Assembly: GCF_004217495.1 (NCBI RefSeq)
Contig: NZ_SHLC01000001.1
Span: 620,001-684,000, forward strand
Source: Microterricola gilva
GTDB taxonomy: Bacteria; Actinomycetota; Actinomycetes; Actinomycetales; Microbacteriaceae
Reading direction: 5' to 3'
Length of the DNA: 64,000 nt
A program made the position numbers and the translations under genes. Position 1 is the stretch's first letter. The number at the start of each line of letters is the position of its first letter. The notes under the pieces are model-generated. The model had not been told where the DNA came from. It was given only the letters and a program-made list of their open reading frames with translations, and ran no database searches. Of the stretch, positions 1-8,120 are shown piece by piece.

Positions 1-1758
1 GCCCAGCCCCTCGGAATCGAGCACGGCACCGACCCAGCCGGAACCGCCATCGACACTGAACTCGATGGCTGCCCCCGGAGAGCCGGTGAACTCGAGCGCC
101 GGGAGCTCATCCTCGCGGTGTTCCGAGCCCGCGAGGGGCGTCGTCAGCGTCGGCGGTGCGGCCAGGGTGAAGGTGGTCGCCGGGCTCGGGGAGGAGGCGA
201 TGCCGGCGGAGAGCTGGCGCGCCGTGACGGCGTGCGTGCCCTCGCCGAGCTCCGCGCCGTCGGAGCCGCGAGTGATCGTCGCCGACCACGCTCCCGTCCG
301 GGCATCGGCCGTTGCCGTGACTGGTGCGGTGGCAGCACGCCCGACGCCGGCGATCGTCAACTCGACGCGGGCACCGGGGTCGGCCGTGCCGCTGACGATG
401 GGGAACAATGTCGAGTTCCCCGTGTCGACACCGTCGACCGAGGGCGCGGCCGGAGCCGACGGGACGACGGGCGGCGTGCTCGGTGTGGGCGAGGCGCTCG
501 GCTGCGGCGGTGCCGCGGGCGCAGGGGTGTCCACCTCGACCAATTCGGGTTCAGGTGGGAGGGGCACCGGGATCGTGCTCGGCTGCGGGGTCGGCGCGGC
601 GATGGACTCGTCCGGGGACCCGTCCGGTGAAGCATCGGGGGTGGGGAGCGAACCGTCGGCGACGGTGCTCGGCGGTGCCGGGTGTTGCGCGAACAGGGTC
701 GGCCCGAGCGCAACGGCGGCCACGACGCCGGCCGCGACGGCGACAACGCCGACGATGCCGGCGACGGTCATGCCGCTCACCGAGCCCGAGCTGTTCGTGC
801 TCGAGCCGACCGCGGTACCGCCGGCTGCGATGCCGCCGGCCGTGATGCTCGCCGGCATCGCCCCGACCGCCAGCTGGCTCGCCGGCCCACCGGTCTGCAA
901 CCAGTGCGCGTATGCGGCGGCGCCTCCGATGCCGGCCGTGAGTGGCAACAGCACGAGCGCAAGTCGGGAGCCGACGTCCCTGGCCTCCGACGCGGCGATG
1001 GTGCATCTGGCGCAGTCGTCCAAGTGCTTCTCGAGCCGGGTGGTGTCGCGCGGGGAGAGGCTGCCACGCGTGTACGTGCCGAGGCGTTCGATGCTCCACC
1101 TGCAGTCGTCGTCGGCCGAGACCGCATTGAGGTGCGCGCCGATCCAGGCTTGTCGCAACCCTTCCCTGGCGCGGTAGCTGAGCGCTGCGACGCCATTCGC
1201 CGACATCCCGAGCAGCGGCGCGATCTGGGCGGGCGTCATCGACTCGACCTCGCTGTACCAGAGCACCTCCTGCCACCGCGTTGGAAGGGTGCGGAACGCC
1301 GTCGCGGTGAGGCCACGGTCGAGGGCGAGCAGGCCGGCATCCTCGCTGCTGCTCGGGTCTTCGAAGCTCTCGAGGGTGTCGATCGAGGTTTCGCGCCTGG
1401 CCCTGCCCCAGCTTGAGGCTGTGTTGCGGATCGTCGTGAACAGATACGGCCGGAAGGCCGCGGTGGGGCCGCGGCCCTTCTGCAGCAGTTGGTAGATGCG
1501 CGTGAACGACTCGGAGACGAGGTCGTCCGGATCGAGGCTGGAGGTGAAGGACCGTGCGACCGTGCGACCGGCTGCCGCGTGACGTTTCCACAGCTCGGCG
1601 AATGCGGGGGAATCGCCCTGCTTGCACCGCTCGATGAGCTGCGAATCCGAGCTCGCGGCGACGGCGGGCGGCGTCGCGCCGCCGTCTTCTGGGGAGCTGT
1701 GGTCTGTCACAGGGCTGTCGTATGGCCTTCGTCGTCGGGTCGAAAAGGGTGTCGGCAT
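1..1758 (-). CDS. Sigma-70 family sigma factor with zinc-finger, membrane and Ig-like segments (3' end outside window)
   Basis: Transcription initiation factor of ECF type fused to extra domains. From the ATG at 1758 (MPTPFSTRRRR) the frame stays open to base 1, so the C-terminus lies outside the window. In order: a region 2-like part (SDSQLIERCKQGDSPAFAEL, then DPDDLVSESFTRIYQLL and FRPYLFTTIRN), region 4 (LPTRWQEVLWYSEVESMTP, AQIAPLLGMSANGVAALSYR), a zinc-finger-like HxxxCxxC (HLDDCARC), one hydrophobic segment (about 1-1.5 residues per Ala/Val-rich helix, SGMTVAGIVGVVAVAAGVV), a Pro/Ser-rich linker, then a bacterial Ig-like repeat (GTADPGARVELTIAGVG). A GTG at 1710 (VTDHSSPEDGG) is an alternative start; neither has a clear ribosome site. 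The zinc-finger plus membrane segment resembles an anti-sigma factor joined in cis. The domain calls are by eye. Confidence 0.8.
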   Translation of the reverse strand, partial: MPTPFSTRRRRPYDSPVTDHSSPEDGGATPPAVAASSDSQLIERCKQGDSPAFAELWKRHAAAGRTVARSFTSSLDPDDLVSESFTRIYQLLQKGRGPTAAFRPYLFTTIRNTASSWGRARRETSIDTLESFEDPSSSEDAGLLALDRGLTATAFRTLPTRWQEVLWYSEVESMTPAQIAPLLGMSANGVAALSYRAREGLRQAWIGAHLNAVSADDDCRWSIERLGTYTRGSLSPRDTTRLEKHLDDCARCTIAASEARDVGSRLALVLLPLTAGIGGAAAYAHWLQTGGPASQLAVGAMPASITAGGIAAGGTAVGSSTNSSGSVSGMTVAGIVGVVAVAAGVVAAVALGPTLFAQHPAPPSTVADGSLPTPDASPDGSPDESIAAPTPQPSTIPVPLPPEPELVEVDTPAPAAPPQPSASPTPSTPPVVPSAPAAPSVDGVDTGNSTLFPIVSGTADPGARVELTIAGVGRAATAPVTATADARTGAWSATITRGSDGAELGEGTHAVTARQLSAGIASSPSPATTFTLAAPPTLTTPLAGSEHREDELPALEFTGSPGAAIEFSVDGGSGWVGAVLDSEGLG

Positions 1759-2088
1759 GCGGCAGGAGGGTAAGTCCGGAATCATGCTTACGTTGAGAGA
1801 CGCGGCGCGGTGACATCTATGACGCGAGAATCGCGAGAAATCTCAGAATCTCCACGCTAGCGCGACCGTCGTAGTGGCAGTGTCAGAAAGTCCTGTGAAT
1901 CGGCGTCATGATTCCGAGGATCTGCACTCTCTCCGAGTGAGAGGGAGGCGCACCCGAAGCGAATCCCCCTCGACTCAAGGGGACAGAGTGCTCGAGCATC
2001 GCTCGTGCACGGGGGACTGGTGGCGCTTCGGCGTCGCCGCGGGGTCGGGGCGCCGGGCAGAGAGCCCGGCGCCCCTCGACCACCGGGA
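1759..2088. other. Intergenic region between sigma factor gene and nagA
   Basis: This 330-base stretch lies upstream of the sigma factor gene and downstream of nagA. I see no convincing gene. It holds the nagA terminator (2047-2075) and a small CTCTC/GAGAG stem near 1927-1943. The sigma factor promoter must lie in the left part but no clear -35/-10 pair stands out. Confidence 0.6.
2047..2075 (-). terminator. Strong hairpin terminator after nagA
   Basis: A perfect 12-bp stem (GGGGCGCCGGGC / GCCCGGCGCCCC) around a 5-nt loop AGAGA, starting 13 bases past the nagA stop. It ends the amino-sugar operon. There is no long T-run, as is common in high-GC actinobacteria. Confidence 0.8.
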
Positions 2089-3249
2089 TCAGGCGGGGAG
2101 CGGCGTACCGTTCGCCCAGACCGCCGCGACGGAGAAATCGTCGCGCATGATGACGGCGTCTGCCGCGAAACCGACGGCCAGGGCACCGAGATCGGCAGCG
2201 CGCCCGATCGTGCGGGCCGGCACGGCGGTGACGGCGTCGATTGCGGTCGCCATGTCGACACCGACCTCGTTCACCGCGCGGCGCACGGCGTCGTCGAGCG
2301 TCAGTGTCGAGCCGGCGATCGATCCGCCCTCGACGAGTCGGGCGACGCCGCCCTGCACAGTGACGGCGAGCGCTCCGAGCATGTACTCGCCGTCGGCCGA
2401 GCCGGTCGCGGCCATGGCGTCGGTGATGAGGGCGATGCGGCCGGGGGCCGACGCGAAGGCCATGCGCACGACCTCTGGGTGCACGTGGGTACCGTCGTTG
2501 ATCACTTCGAGGGTGACCCCCGGCGTGTGCGTCGCCGCGGCCACGGGGCCGGGTGCGCGGTGGTGGATGCCACGCATGCCATTGAAGGCATGCGTCAGAA
2601 TGCTGGCACCGGCGTCGAAGGCGGCGCGGCTCTGCTCGTAGTCGGCCGCGGTGTGGCCGACGGCCACGGCCACGCCGGCGTCGACGAAACGGCCGATCGC
2701 GGCGGTCGCCCCGGGCAGCTCAGGCGCCAGTGTGATCTGGCGGAGGGTGCCGGCCGCGGCGTCGAGCATGGCGTCGAGCTCGCCGGCATCCGCTTGCCGC
2801 AGCAGGCTCTCGTTGTGCGCTCCCTTGAACTCGAGGTCGAGGAAGGGGCCCTCCAGGTGCGAGCCGAGCACGAGCGGGTCGGTTGCGGCGAGCCCCGCGA
2901 TGACGCTGAGGCTCTCGAGGAGGTTGGCGCGCGTGTTCGTGACGAGCGAGATGACGGAGCGGGTGGTGCCGTGCGCGCGGTGCACGGCGAGGCCGGTGCG
3001 GATGCCCTCGGCGCCGTCGTCGAAGGCGGCGCCGCCTGCGCCGTGACAGTGGATGTCGACGAATCCCGGCGTCAGCCAGTGGCCGCCGGCGTCGGTGACG
3101 GCTGTCTGCGGCCCGGCCAGCTCACGCCAGCCGTCTGCCGCGCCGACGGCGAGGACGAGCGGGCCGGAGAAGGCCACCCACGCATCACGCATGATGGAGC
3201 CTCCGCTGACGAGGCGGGCGGAATGGATGACAACGGTTGCAGTACTCAC
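2089..3249 (-). CDS. nagA: N-acetylglucosamine-6-phosphate deacetylase NagA
   Basis: Cytoplasmic amidohydrolase that removes acetate from N-acetylhexosamine-6-phosphate. The 386-aa length is normal for the family. Metal and active-site landmarks are visible: VDIHCHGAGG near residue 65 (HxH-type metal site), GHTAADYEQ near 195, LTHAFNGM near 215, and ITDAM near 270 with the catalytic Asp. The start overlaps the DeoR gene by 4 bp (ATGA). It is the last gene of a six-gene operon. With an AgaS-like isomerase and a tagatose-type aldolase in the operon, and no NagB-type deaminase, the substrate may be GalNAc-6-P rather than, or as well as, GlcNAc-6-P; that point is inference. Confidence 0.93.
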   Translation of the reverse strand: MSTATVVIHSARLVSGGSIMRDAWVAFSGPLVLAVGAADGWRELAGPQTAVTDAGGHWLTPGFVDIHCHGAGGAAFDDGAEGIRTGLAVHRAHGTTRSVISLVTNTRANLLESLSVIAGLAATDPLVLGSHLEGPFLDLEFKGAHNESLLRQADAGELDAMLDAAAGTLRQITLAPELPGATAAIGRFVDAGVAVAVGHTAADYEQSRAAFDAGASILTHAFNGMRGIHHRAPGPVAAATHTPGVTLEVINDGTHVHPEVVRMAFASAPGRIALITDAMAATGSADGEYMLGALAVTVQGGVARLVEGGSIAGSTLTLDDAVRRAVNEVGVDMATAIDAVTAVPARTIGRAADLGALAVGFAADAVIMRDDFSVAAVWANGTPLPA

Positions 3250-4034
3250 TCGGCGATGATCACGTCATATCCGTGCTCGGTCAAGGCGGCGCGCTGCTCC
3301 GGCGTGATCCCGGTGTCGGTGATGAGCGTTCCGAACAGCCGGGCGTCGCCCATCGTGGCGAACGCCTTCTTGCCGATCTTGCTGGAATCGGCGACGAGAA
3401 CCGCGCGGGCGGCCCTGGTGGCCATGAGCCGGTTGACGTTCGCCTCGCGCTCGTCGTGCGCTGTCGGCCCGAGGACGGGGTCGATCCCGTTGACTCCGAT
3501 GAAAGCGATGTCGAGCGCGATGCTGTTGAGGACGACGTCGGCGTAGCCGCCGACGAGCTCGTAGGAGCGGGAGTGGACGACGCCGCCGGTGACGACCGTC
3601 TTGATCTGCGGGCGCATCGCCAGCTGGGCGGCGATGTTGATCGCATTGGTCACGACGGTGAGGTTGGCGTGCGGGCCGGCCTCCATCAAGTCGGCGCGGG
3701 CGCCGAGCGCTGAGGCGATGGCCGTCGACGTCGTGCCTCCGCAGAGGCCGACGACGGCGCCGCGCGGCGTCATCGCACTCGCGTACTGGGCGATCATCAC
3801 CTTGCTGTCCGCGTTCTGCTGGTGCTTGTAGCGCAGCGGCAGGTCGTAGGCGACGGTCTGGCCGACCGCGCCGCCGCGGGTGCGGGTGAGGAGCTGCTGC
3901 TCCGCGAGGGTGTCGAGATCGCGTCTCGCCGTGGCCGGTGAGACGGCGAGCTTGCTGACGATCTCGTCGACCTCAACCTGACCGGTGTCGGCGAGCAGGT
4001 CCAGCACGGCATTGAGCCGTTCGGCTCGATTCAC
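3246..4034 (-). CDS. DeoR-family transcriptional regulator of the amino-sugar operon
   Basis: A 262-aa DeoR-type repressor. The N-terminal winged helix (residues about 1-60: RLNAVLDLLADTGQVEVDEI, then KLAVSPATARRDLDTLAEQQ) is followed by a sugar-phosphate-sensing domain of the DeoR C-terminal type (GLCGGTTSTAIASAL near 95, VTNAINIAAQLAMRP near 130). It is translationally coupled at both ends by 4-bp overlaps, after the aldolase and before nagA. A regulator lying inside a catabolic operon usually controls that operon and is induced by a pathway sugar phosphate, as AgaR does; here that is inferred. The likely target is the 370-bp region at 7751-8120. Confidence 0.88.
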   Translation of the reverse strand: MNRAERLNAVLDLLADTGQVEVDEIVSKLAVSPATARRDLDTLAEQQLLTRTRGGAVGQTVAYDLPLRYKHQQNADSKVMIAQYASAMTPRGAVVGLCGGTTSTAIASALGARADLMEAGPHANLTVVTNAINIAAQLAMRPQIKTVVTGGVVHSRSYELVGGYADVVLNSIALDIAFIGVNGIDPVLGPTAHDEREANVNRLMATRAARAVLVADSSKIGKKAFATMGDARLFGTLITDTGITPEQRAALTEHGYDVIIAE

Positions 4035-4903
4035 GGTGTTCCCCCCTCGGTTGTTGCGCCCGTCGACGGGCGCAACGCGAACAATTCAAGCAGCCTGGCG
4101 GCCTCGCCGGTGACCGCCGTGCGCCCCGGCGCAACGTACTTGCGGGAATCCACGAGCGCTGGGTTCGCGGTCAACGCCTCGCGCACGGCCGCGGTGAAGT
4201 GGCCGTTGAGGTGGGTGGACACGTTGATCTTGGTCATGCCGGCGCGGATCGCGGCCTGGATCTGCGCGTCGGAGGCGCCGGATGAACCGTGCAACACGAG
4301 CGGAACGGCGAGCGCGGAGTGCAGCCGGGCGATGAGCTCGGTGTCGAGGCTCGCGGAGCGCTCCGTCATGGCGTGCGATGACCCGACGGCGACGGCGAGG
4401 GCATCGACACCCGTCGCGGCGACGAAGCTCGCTGCCTCGGCCGGATCGGTCCGCACTCCCGGCGCGTGGGCGCCATCCTTTCCGCCGACCTTGCCGAGTT
4501 CGGCCTCGACGTAGACGCCGGCCGCATGGGCCCTCTCGGTGACCCTGGCCGTGATCTCGACGTTCTGCTCGTAGGGGAGGTGAGCCCCGTCGTACATCAC
4601 CGATCCGAAGCCGAGCTCGATCGCGGCGTAGGCGAGTGACTCGTCCTCCGCGTGGTCGAGGTGCACGGCGACAGGGGCGCTTGAGGCCCGCGCGATGGCG
4701 AGCGTGGCCAGTGCGATCGGTTCGAGAGCGCCGTGGTAGCCGGCGCAGTTCTCCGAGATCTGCAGGATGACGGGGAGGCCGGCCCGCTCCGCGGCGGCGA
4801 CCAGGGCTTCGGCAGTCTCGAGGTGGATCACGTTGAACGCGCCGATCCCGGTGCCGCCGGCCGCGGCATCCGACATCAGGGTGCGGGTGGGGGTCAGCGT
4901 CAT
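4031..4903 (-). CDS. Class II fructose/tagatose-bisphosphate aldolase family protein
   Basis: A zinc-dependent aldolase of the GatY/KbaY/FbaA family that cleaves a ketohexose 1,6-bisphosphate to DHAP and glyceraldehyde-3-P. The 290-aa length fits. Landmarks: GAFNVIHLETAEA near the N-terminus, VHLDHAED near 80 (catalytic Asp and zinc His), VEAELGKVGGKDG near 130, LHGSSG near 205 (zinc His), and TKINVSTHLNGHF near 225 (phosphate-binding loop). The gene overlaps both neighbours by 4 bp, a PfkB kinase upstream and DeoR downstream. Pairing with an AgaS-like isomerase and a 1-phosphofructokinase-type kinase favours tagatose-1,6-bisphosphate as substrate, but sequence alone does not separate this from fructose-1,6-bisphosphate. 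Confidence 0.9.
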   Translation of the reverse strand: MTLTPTRTLMSDAAAGGTGIGAFNVIHLETAEALVAAAERAGLPVILQISENCAGYHGALEPIALATLAIARASSAPVAVHLDHAEDESLAYAAIELGFGSVMYDGAHLPYEQNVEITARVTERAHAAGVYVEAELGKVGGKDGAHAPGVRTDPAEAASFVAATGVDALAVAVGSSHAMTERSASLDTELIARLHSALAVPLVLHGSSGASDAQIQAAIRAGMTKINVSTHLNGHFTAAVREALTANPALVDSRKYVAPGRTAVTGEAARLLELFALRPSTGATTEGGTP

Positions 4904-5892
4904 GGTGTGCTCTCTGTCGCGTGCGGGATCGTGTGGCGTTCGATGATGAGCCGCTCGGCCAGTTCGGCGTGCAGCGGCGAGATCTCGCCGGCCAGCGGCA
5001 TGAGGACGGCCGCGGCGGACCAGGCGGTGGCGCGGCGCAGGATCTCCTCGGTGCCGGGCGTGCCGGCGCCGAGTCCCTCGGCGCTCGCGGCCTCGGCGAA
5101 GCAGCTCGCGACGGCGGCGACGGCGGCGTCGCCCGCGCCGGTCGGGTTGCCGACGAGGGGTTCAGGCAGGCGCGCGCTGAGGTACTCGTCGCCGCTGCCG
5201 ACGGCGATCATGCCGGCGCTGCCGAGCGAGAGCAGCACGAGGCCGGCCCCGCGGGCGATCAGGGAGCGTGCTGCCCGGATCGGGTCGCCGATGTCGGTCG
5301 CGGCGATGAGTTCCTCGCGGTTGGGCTTCAGCACGGTTGCGCCGGCGTCGGCCGCCGCGAGCAGTGCACTGCCTGACGTGTCGATGACGCTCGGGATGCC
5401 GCGGGCCGCGGCCATCCGGACGAGCGTGGGGTAGAAGTCGTCGCTGTCGTAGCTCGCAGCGTCGGAGCGGGGCGGCAGGCTGCCGGATCCGACCAGGCAG
5501 CTGGCATCGAGCGATGCAGCGTCGACGGCGTCGAGCAGCAGCCGCCACTCGGCGTCGCTGTGGTTCTCACCGAACTCGTTGAAGATGCTCGTCTCGTCGT
5601 TGCCGGCGTCGTAGAGGGCCAGGGAGCGCCTGGTGCTCGCCGCGACGGGGACGAGTTCGTGGGGCAGGCCGCTTGCGCGCAGCTCGAGCTCGAGCTCTGC
5701 GCCCGTGGTTCCGCCCGCCGTGGCGATGGCGAGCACCGCCGCGCCCTGCTGGTGGGCGACGCGCGCAACGTTCAGGCTCTTGCCGCCAGCGCGCGCCATG
5801 CCGCTCGGCACGCGGTGCGTCGCGCCTGGCTCGATGCGGTCCACCCACCAGGTCAGGTCGAGTGCCGCGTTCGGGGTGACGGTCAGGATCAT
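4900..5892 (-). CDS. PfkB-family hexose-phosphate kinase (1-phosphofructokinase/tagatose-6-phosphate kinase type)
   Basis: A 330-aa PfkB (ribokinase superfamily) sugar kinase. The N-terminus MILTVTPNAALDLTWWVDRI and ARAGGKSLNVARVAHQQGA are typical of the FruK/LacC branch. The C-terminal signature PTGAGDAAVAAVASCF carries the catalytic Asp of GAGD. I chose the ATG at 5892 because it gives the family N-terminus and a 4-bp overlap with the ROK gene; the frame is open further upstream but that extension is unlike the family. In the operon it most likely phosphorylates tagatose-6-phosphate made by deamination and isomerisation of galactosamine-6-P, feeding the adjacent aldolase. Substrate is inferred from context. 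Confidence 0.88.
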   Translation of the reverse strand: MILTVTPNAALDLTWWVDRIEPGATHRVPSGMARAGGKSLNVARVAHQQGAAVLAIATAGGTTGAELELELRASGLPHELVPVAASTRRSLALYDAGNDETSIFNEFGENHSDAEWRLLLDAVDAASLDASCLVGSGSLPPRSDAASYDSDDFYPTLVRMAAARGIPSVIDTSGSALLAAADAGATVLKPNREELIAATDIGDPIRAARSLIARGAGLVLLSLGSAGMIAVGSGDEYLSARLPEPLVGNPTGAGDAAVAAVASCFAEAASAEGLGAGTPGTEEILRRATAWSAAAVLMPLAGEISPLHAELAERLIIERHTIPHATESTP

Positions 5893-6851
5893 GCGCCGTG
5901 CTCCGTCGTGGCGGAGAGGTCCCGTGCCCGCAGCGCGGCGCCGAGGAGGCCGGCGTCCTCTCCGATCTGGGCGCCGATCAGGCGGGGCCGGCGGTGGAAA
6001 GTGAGCATGCCGTCGAGGGTCCGCTCCAGCGGTTCGAAGAGCGCTGGGCCGGCCTGGGCCAGCCCACCGCCGAGCACCACGACCTCTGGTGCGATGATCG
6101 TGACGACCTGGCTGATGCCGAGGGCGAGGGCGTACACCGCGCCGTCCCACACGGCCTGGGCGGTCGCGTCTCCGGCCTGGGCGCGCTGCAGCACGGCGCG
6201 GGCGCCGTCGAGCGTCTCGCCGCTCAGCTCCGCGTAGCGGCGCACGATGGCGCCGGCGGATGCCAGCATCTCGAGGTGGCCGCGGCCGCCGCACGGGCAT
6301 TCTGGGCCGTCGGGGATGACGATCGAGTGCCCGATCTCGCCGGCGTAGCCGCCCGCGAGGTGCGGTTTGCCGTCGATGAAGAACGCGCCGGCGATGCCGG
6401 TGCCGATCACGAGGACCGCGGCATCCAGCGCCCCGCGTGCCGCGCCGAGCCGGAACTCCGCCTCGCCTGCGCCGCGCACATCGTGGCTGAACGCCACCGG
6501 CATGCCGAGGCCGGCCTCGCCGAGTTGCCTGAACGGCGCGTCACGCCATCCGAGGTTGCTGGAGAACACCCCGATCCCGTTCTCGTCGTCGACGAGCCCT
6601 GGCACGAGGATGCCGGCCGCGCGCGGTGTCACCTCGGGAAAGCGCGCGGCGTAGCCGGCAGCGATCTCGCGGGCGACCGCGACGACGGCCTGCGGCGTCT
6701 CGGCGCCGGCGAGCGGCGTCGGGGTGCGCGTGAGACCGAGCATCGTGCCATCGCCGGCGAACAGTGCCGACTTCATGTCGGTGCCGCCGACGTCGAAGGC
6801 GAGCACGGCGTCGCCGTGACCGAGCGGAAGCGGGGAGTTCAGTGTGATCAC
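5889..6851 (-). CDS. ROK-family sugar kinase (likely N-acetylhexosamine kinase)
   Basis: A 320-aa ROK kinase without an N-terminal HTH, so an enzyme rather than a repressor. The ATP-binding loop is FDVGGTDMKSALFAGDG. The ligand region has FSHDVRGAGEAE, and GTGIAGAFFIDG is the second phosphate loop. The zinc signature reads CPCGGRGHLE; the usual ROK motif is CxCGxxGCxE, so the third Cys is replaced by His. The gene overlaps both neighbours by 4 bp. Because import here is by an ABC transporter, which does not phosphorylate its cargo, a kinase is needed to enter the pathway. GalNAc or GlcNAc kinase is the most economical assignment. Confidence 0.87.
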   Translation of the reverse strand: MITLNSPLPLGHGDAVLAFDVGGTDMKSALFAGDGTMLGLTRTPTPLAGAETPQAVVAVAREIAAGYAARFPEVTPRAAGILVPGLVDDENGIGVFSSNLGWRDAPFRQLGEAGLGMPVAFSHDVRGAGEAEFRLGAARGALDAAVLVIGTGIAGAFFIDGKPHLAGGYAGEIGHSIVIPDGPECPCGGRGHLEMLASAGAIVRRYAELSGETLDGARAVLQRAQAGDATAQAVWDGAVYALALGISQVVTIIAPEVVVLGGGLAQAGPALFEPLERTLDGMLTFHRRPRLIGAQIGEDAGLLGAALRARDLSATTEHGA

Positions 6852-7750
6852 GCGCCCAGAATGACAGATCGCGTGAGGTTGCGCGGCTGGTCGGCGTTCA
6901 GGCCCTTGGCGCGGGCACGCTCGAGCGAGACGCGCTGCGCGCGGATGAGGTCGGCAAGCGGGTCGAGCGAGCTGTTCTCGAAGCGCGCGCCGGTGCGGGC
7001 GACATCCGCCGCCAGGCCGACGGGGGCCTCGCCGAACATCCAGGTGACGCGGCCGGGTGCGGCGATCGCGATCGGGCCGTGACGGTACTCCATGGCGGGG
7101 TACGACTCGGTCCAGGACTGCGATGCCTCGCGCATCTTGAGGCCGGCCTCGTGGGCGAGGCCGACGGTCCAGCCGCGGCCGAGGAAGCTGTACTGCTCTG
7201 CGGTGAGGAGTTCCTCGTCGAGCTCGGCGTCTACGGCGGTCTGCGCGTCGGCGATCGCGGCGTCGAGGTTCTCGCCGAGGGATGCGCGCAGGAATGCCAG
7301 GGCCGTGGTGGCGAAGCGGGTCTGCACGACCGACTGCTCGTCGGCGAACGGCAGCTTCACGAGGTCATCGACGTTGTCGACGAACGGCGAGTTGACGTCG
7401 CCGACGATTCCGATGATGCGCTTCTTGCCGCGCTGGGCGTTCACCAGCTCGAGCACCTCCGTGGTGGTGCCGGAGCGGGTGAGAGCGATGATCGCGTCGT
7501 AGTCGCGGTCGACGAAGGCCTCGGATGCCGCATAGGCATCGGTCAGGCCGAGGCCGGCCCGCTCACGCAGTTCGGAGTATGCCTGCGCCATGAACCACGA
7601 GGTGCCGCAGCCGACGATGGCGACCTTCTGGCCCGCGGCGGGGAGCAGCGCCTGCTCGGCGGTGAGCGCGACGGCGCGTGCCCAGACCTCTGGCTGCGAC
7701 GCCAGCTCGAGGGCCATGTGTTCGGTCTGTGCGGGGGTGCTCTGGGGCAT
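6848..7750 (-). CDS. agaS: SIS-domain sugar isomerase/deaminase, AgaS-like
   Basis: A 300-aa double-SIS protein without the glutaminase domain of GlmS. Landmarks: AIVGCGTSWFMAQAYSELRE near 45, ALTRSGTTTEVLELVNAQRG near 90 and GRGWTVGLAHEAGLKMREAS near 190. The start at 7750 (MPQSTPAQTEHMALELASQP) is preceded by GAGGAG at good spacing; upstream in-frame starts lack this. AgaS enzymes convert galactosamine-6-P to tagatose-6-P and ammonia, and the kinase/aldolase genes downstream continue that route. A GlcN-6-P-directed activity is the main alternative. First gene of the operon. Confidence 0.82.
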   Translation of the reverse strand: MPQSTPAQTEHMALELASQPEVWARAVALTAEQALLPAAGQKVAIVGCGTSWFMAQAYSELRERAGLGLTDAYAASEAFVDRDYDAIIALTRSGTTTEVLELVNAQRGKKRIIGIVGDVNSPFVDNVDDLVKLPFADEQSVVQTRFATTALAFLRASLGENLDAAIADAQTAVDAELDEELLTAEQYSFLGRGWTVGLAHEAGLKMREASQSWTESYPAMEYRHGPIAIAAPGRVTWMFGEAPVGLAADVARTGARFENSSLDPLADLIRAQRVSLERARAKGLNADQPRNLTRSVILGA

Positions 7751-8120
7751 GGGATCTCCTCGAAGGTTGCGCCTGAGCAGCCGCCTCGACGATGTGCTCA
7801 CGATGACACTCAAAATGATTGCTTCTGACTCTATCTGCTGTCAAGTGATCAGTTCAACGCTCGAAATGCAGGGTTCTTTCCAGAAAGCTGATTTGTAAGG
7901 ACGGTTTATAAACACCCGGTAACGATTCGGACGAGGTGTTGACGGGGCGGCCATTGCGAGTAATGATTTCGATCACCCAGTGAACGGTCTTGATTGTTTA
8001 CAGGATGAAACAGTCACGAAACATCAGACGAGCACGCTCGATCCAATGTTTCCGGCGAAACGCACTGTCGCGTGATGGTCCTTCGGCGACAGAGCATCCC
8101 AACAAGAGTGAGGAAGCACT
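7751..8120. promoter_or_regulatory. Divergent control region between the amino-sugar operon and the ABC importer
   Basis: A 370-base non-coding region separates the outward-facing agaS and sugar-binding-protein genes, so it must carry both promoters and probably the DeoR operators. It is noticeably AT-richer than the flanking genes. Visible elements are a perfect palindrome GTTTATAAAC at 7904-7913 and a repeated AATGATT at about 7815 and 7965. I cannot assign an operator consensus with confidence. Ribosome sites: GAGGAG before agaS, GAGGAAG before the binding-protein gene. Confidence 0.55.

Noticed and set aside
65-1177. Plus-strand open frame at the window start
   Set aside because: Shadow of the sigma factor gene, which shows clear region 2 and 4 motifs on the other strand.
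4900-6300. Longer start for the PfkB kinase
   Set aside because: The extra N-terminus is an Arg/Pro-rich shadow of the ROK gene; the ATG at 5892 gives the family N-terminus and a coupled overlap.
7904-7913. GTTTATAAAC as the DeoR operator
   Set aside because: A single short palindrome; no second copy with the expected spacing in the same region.
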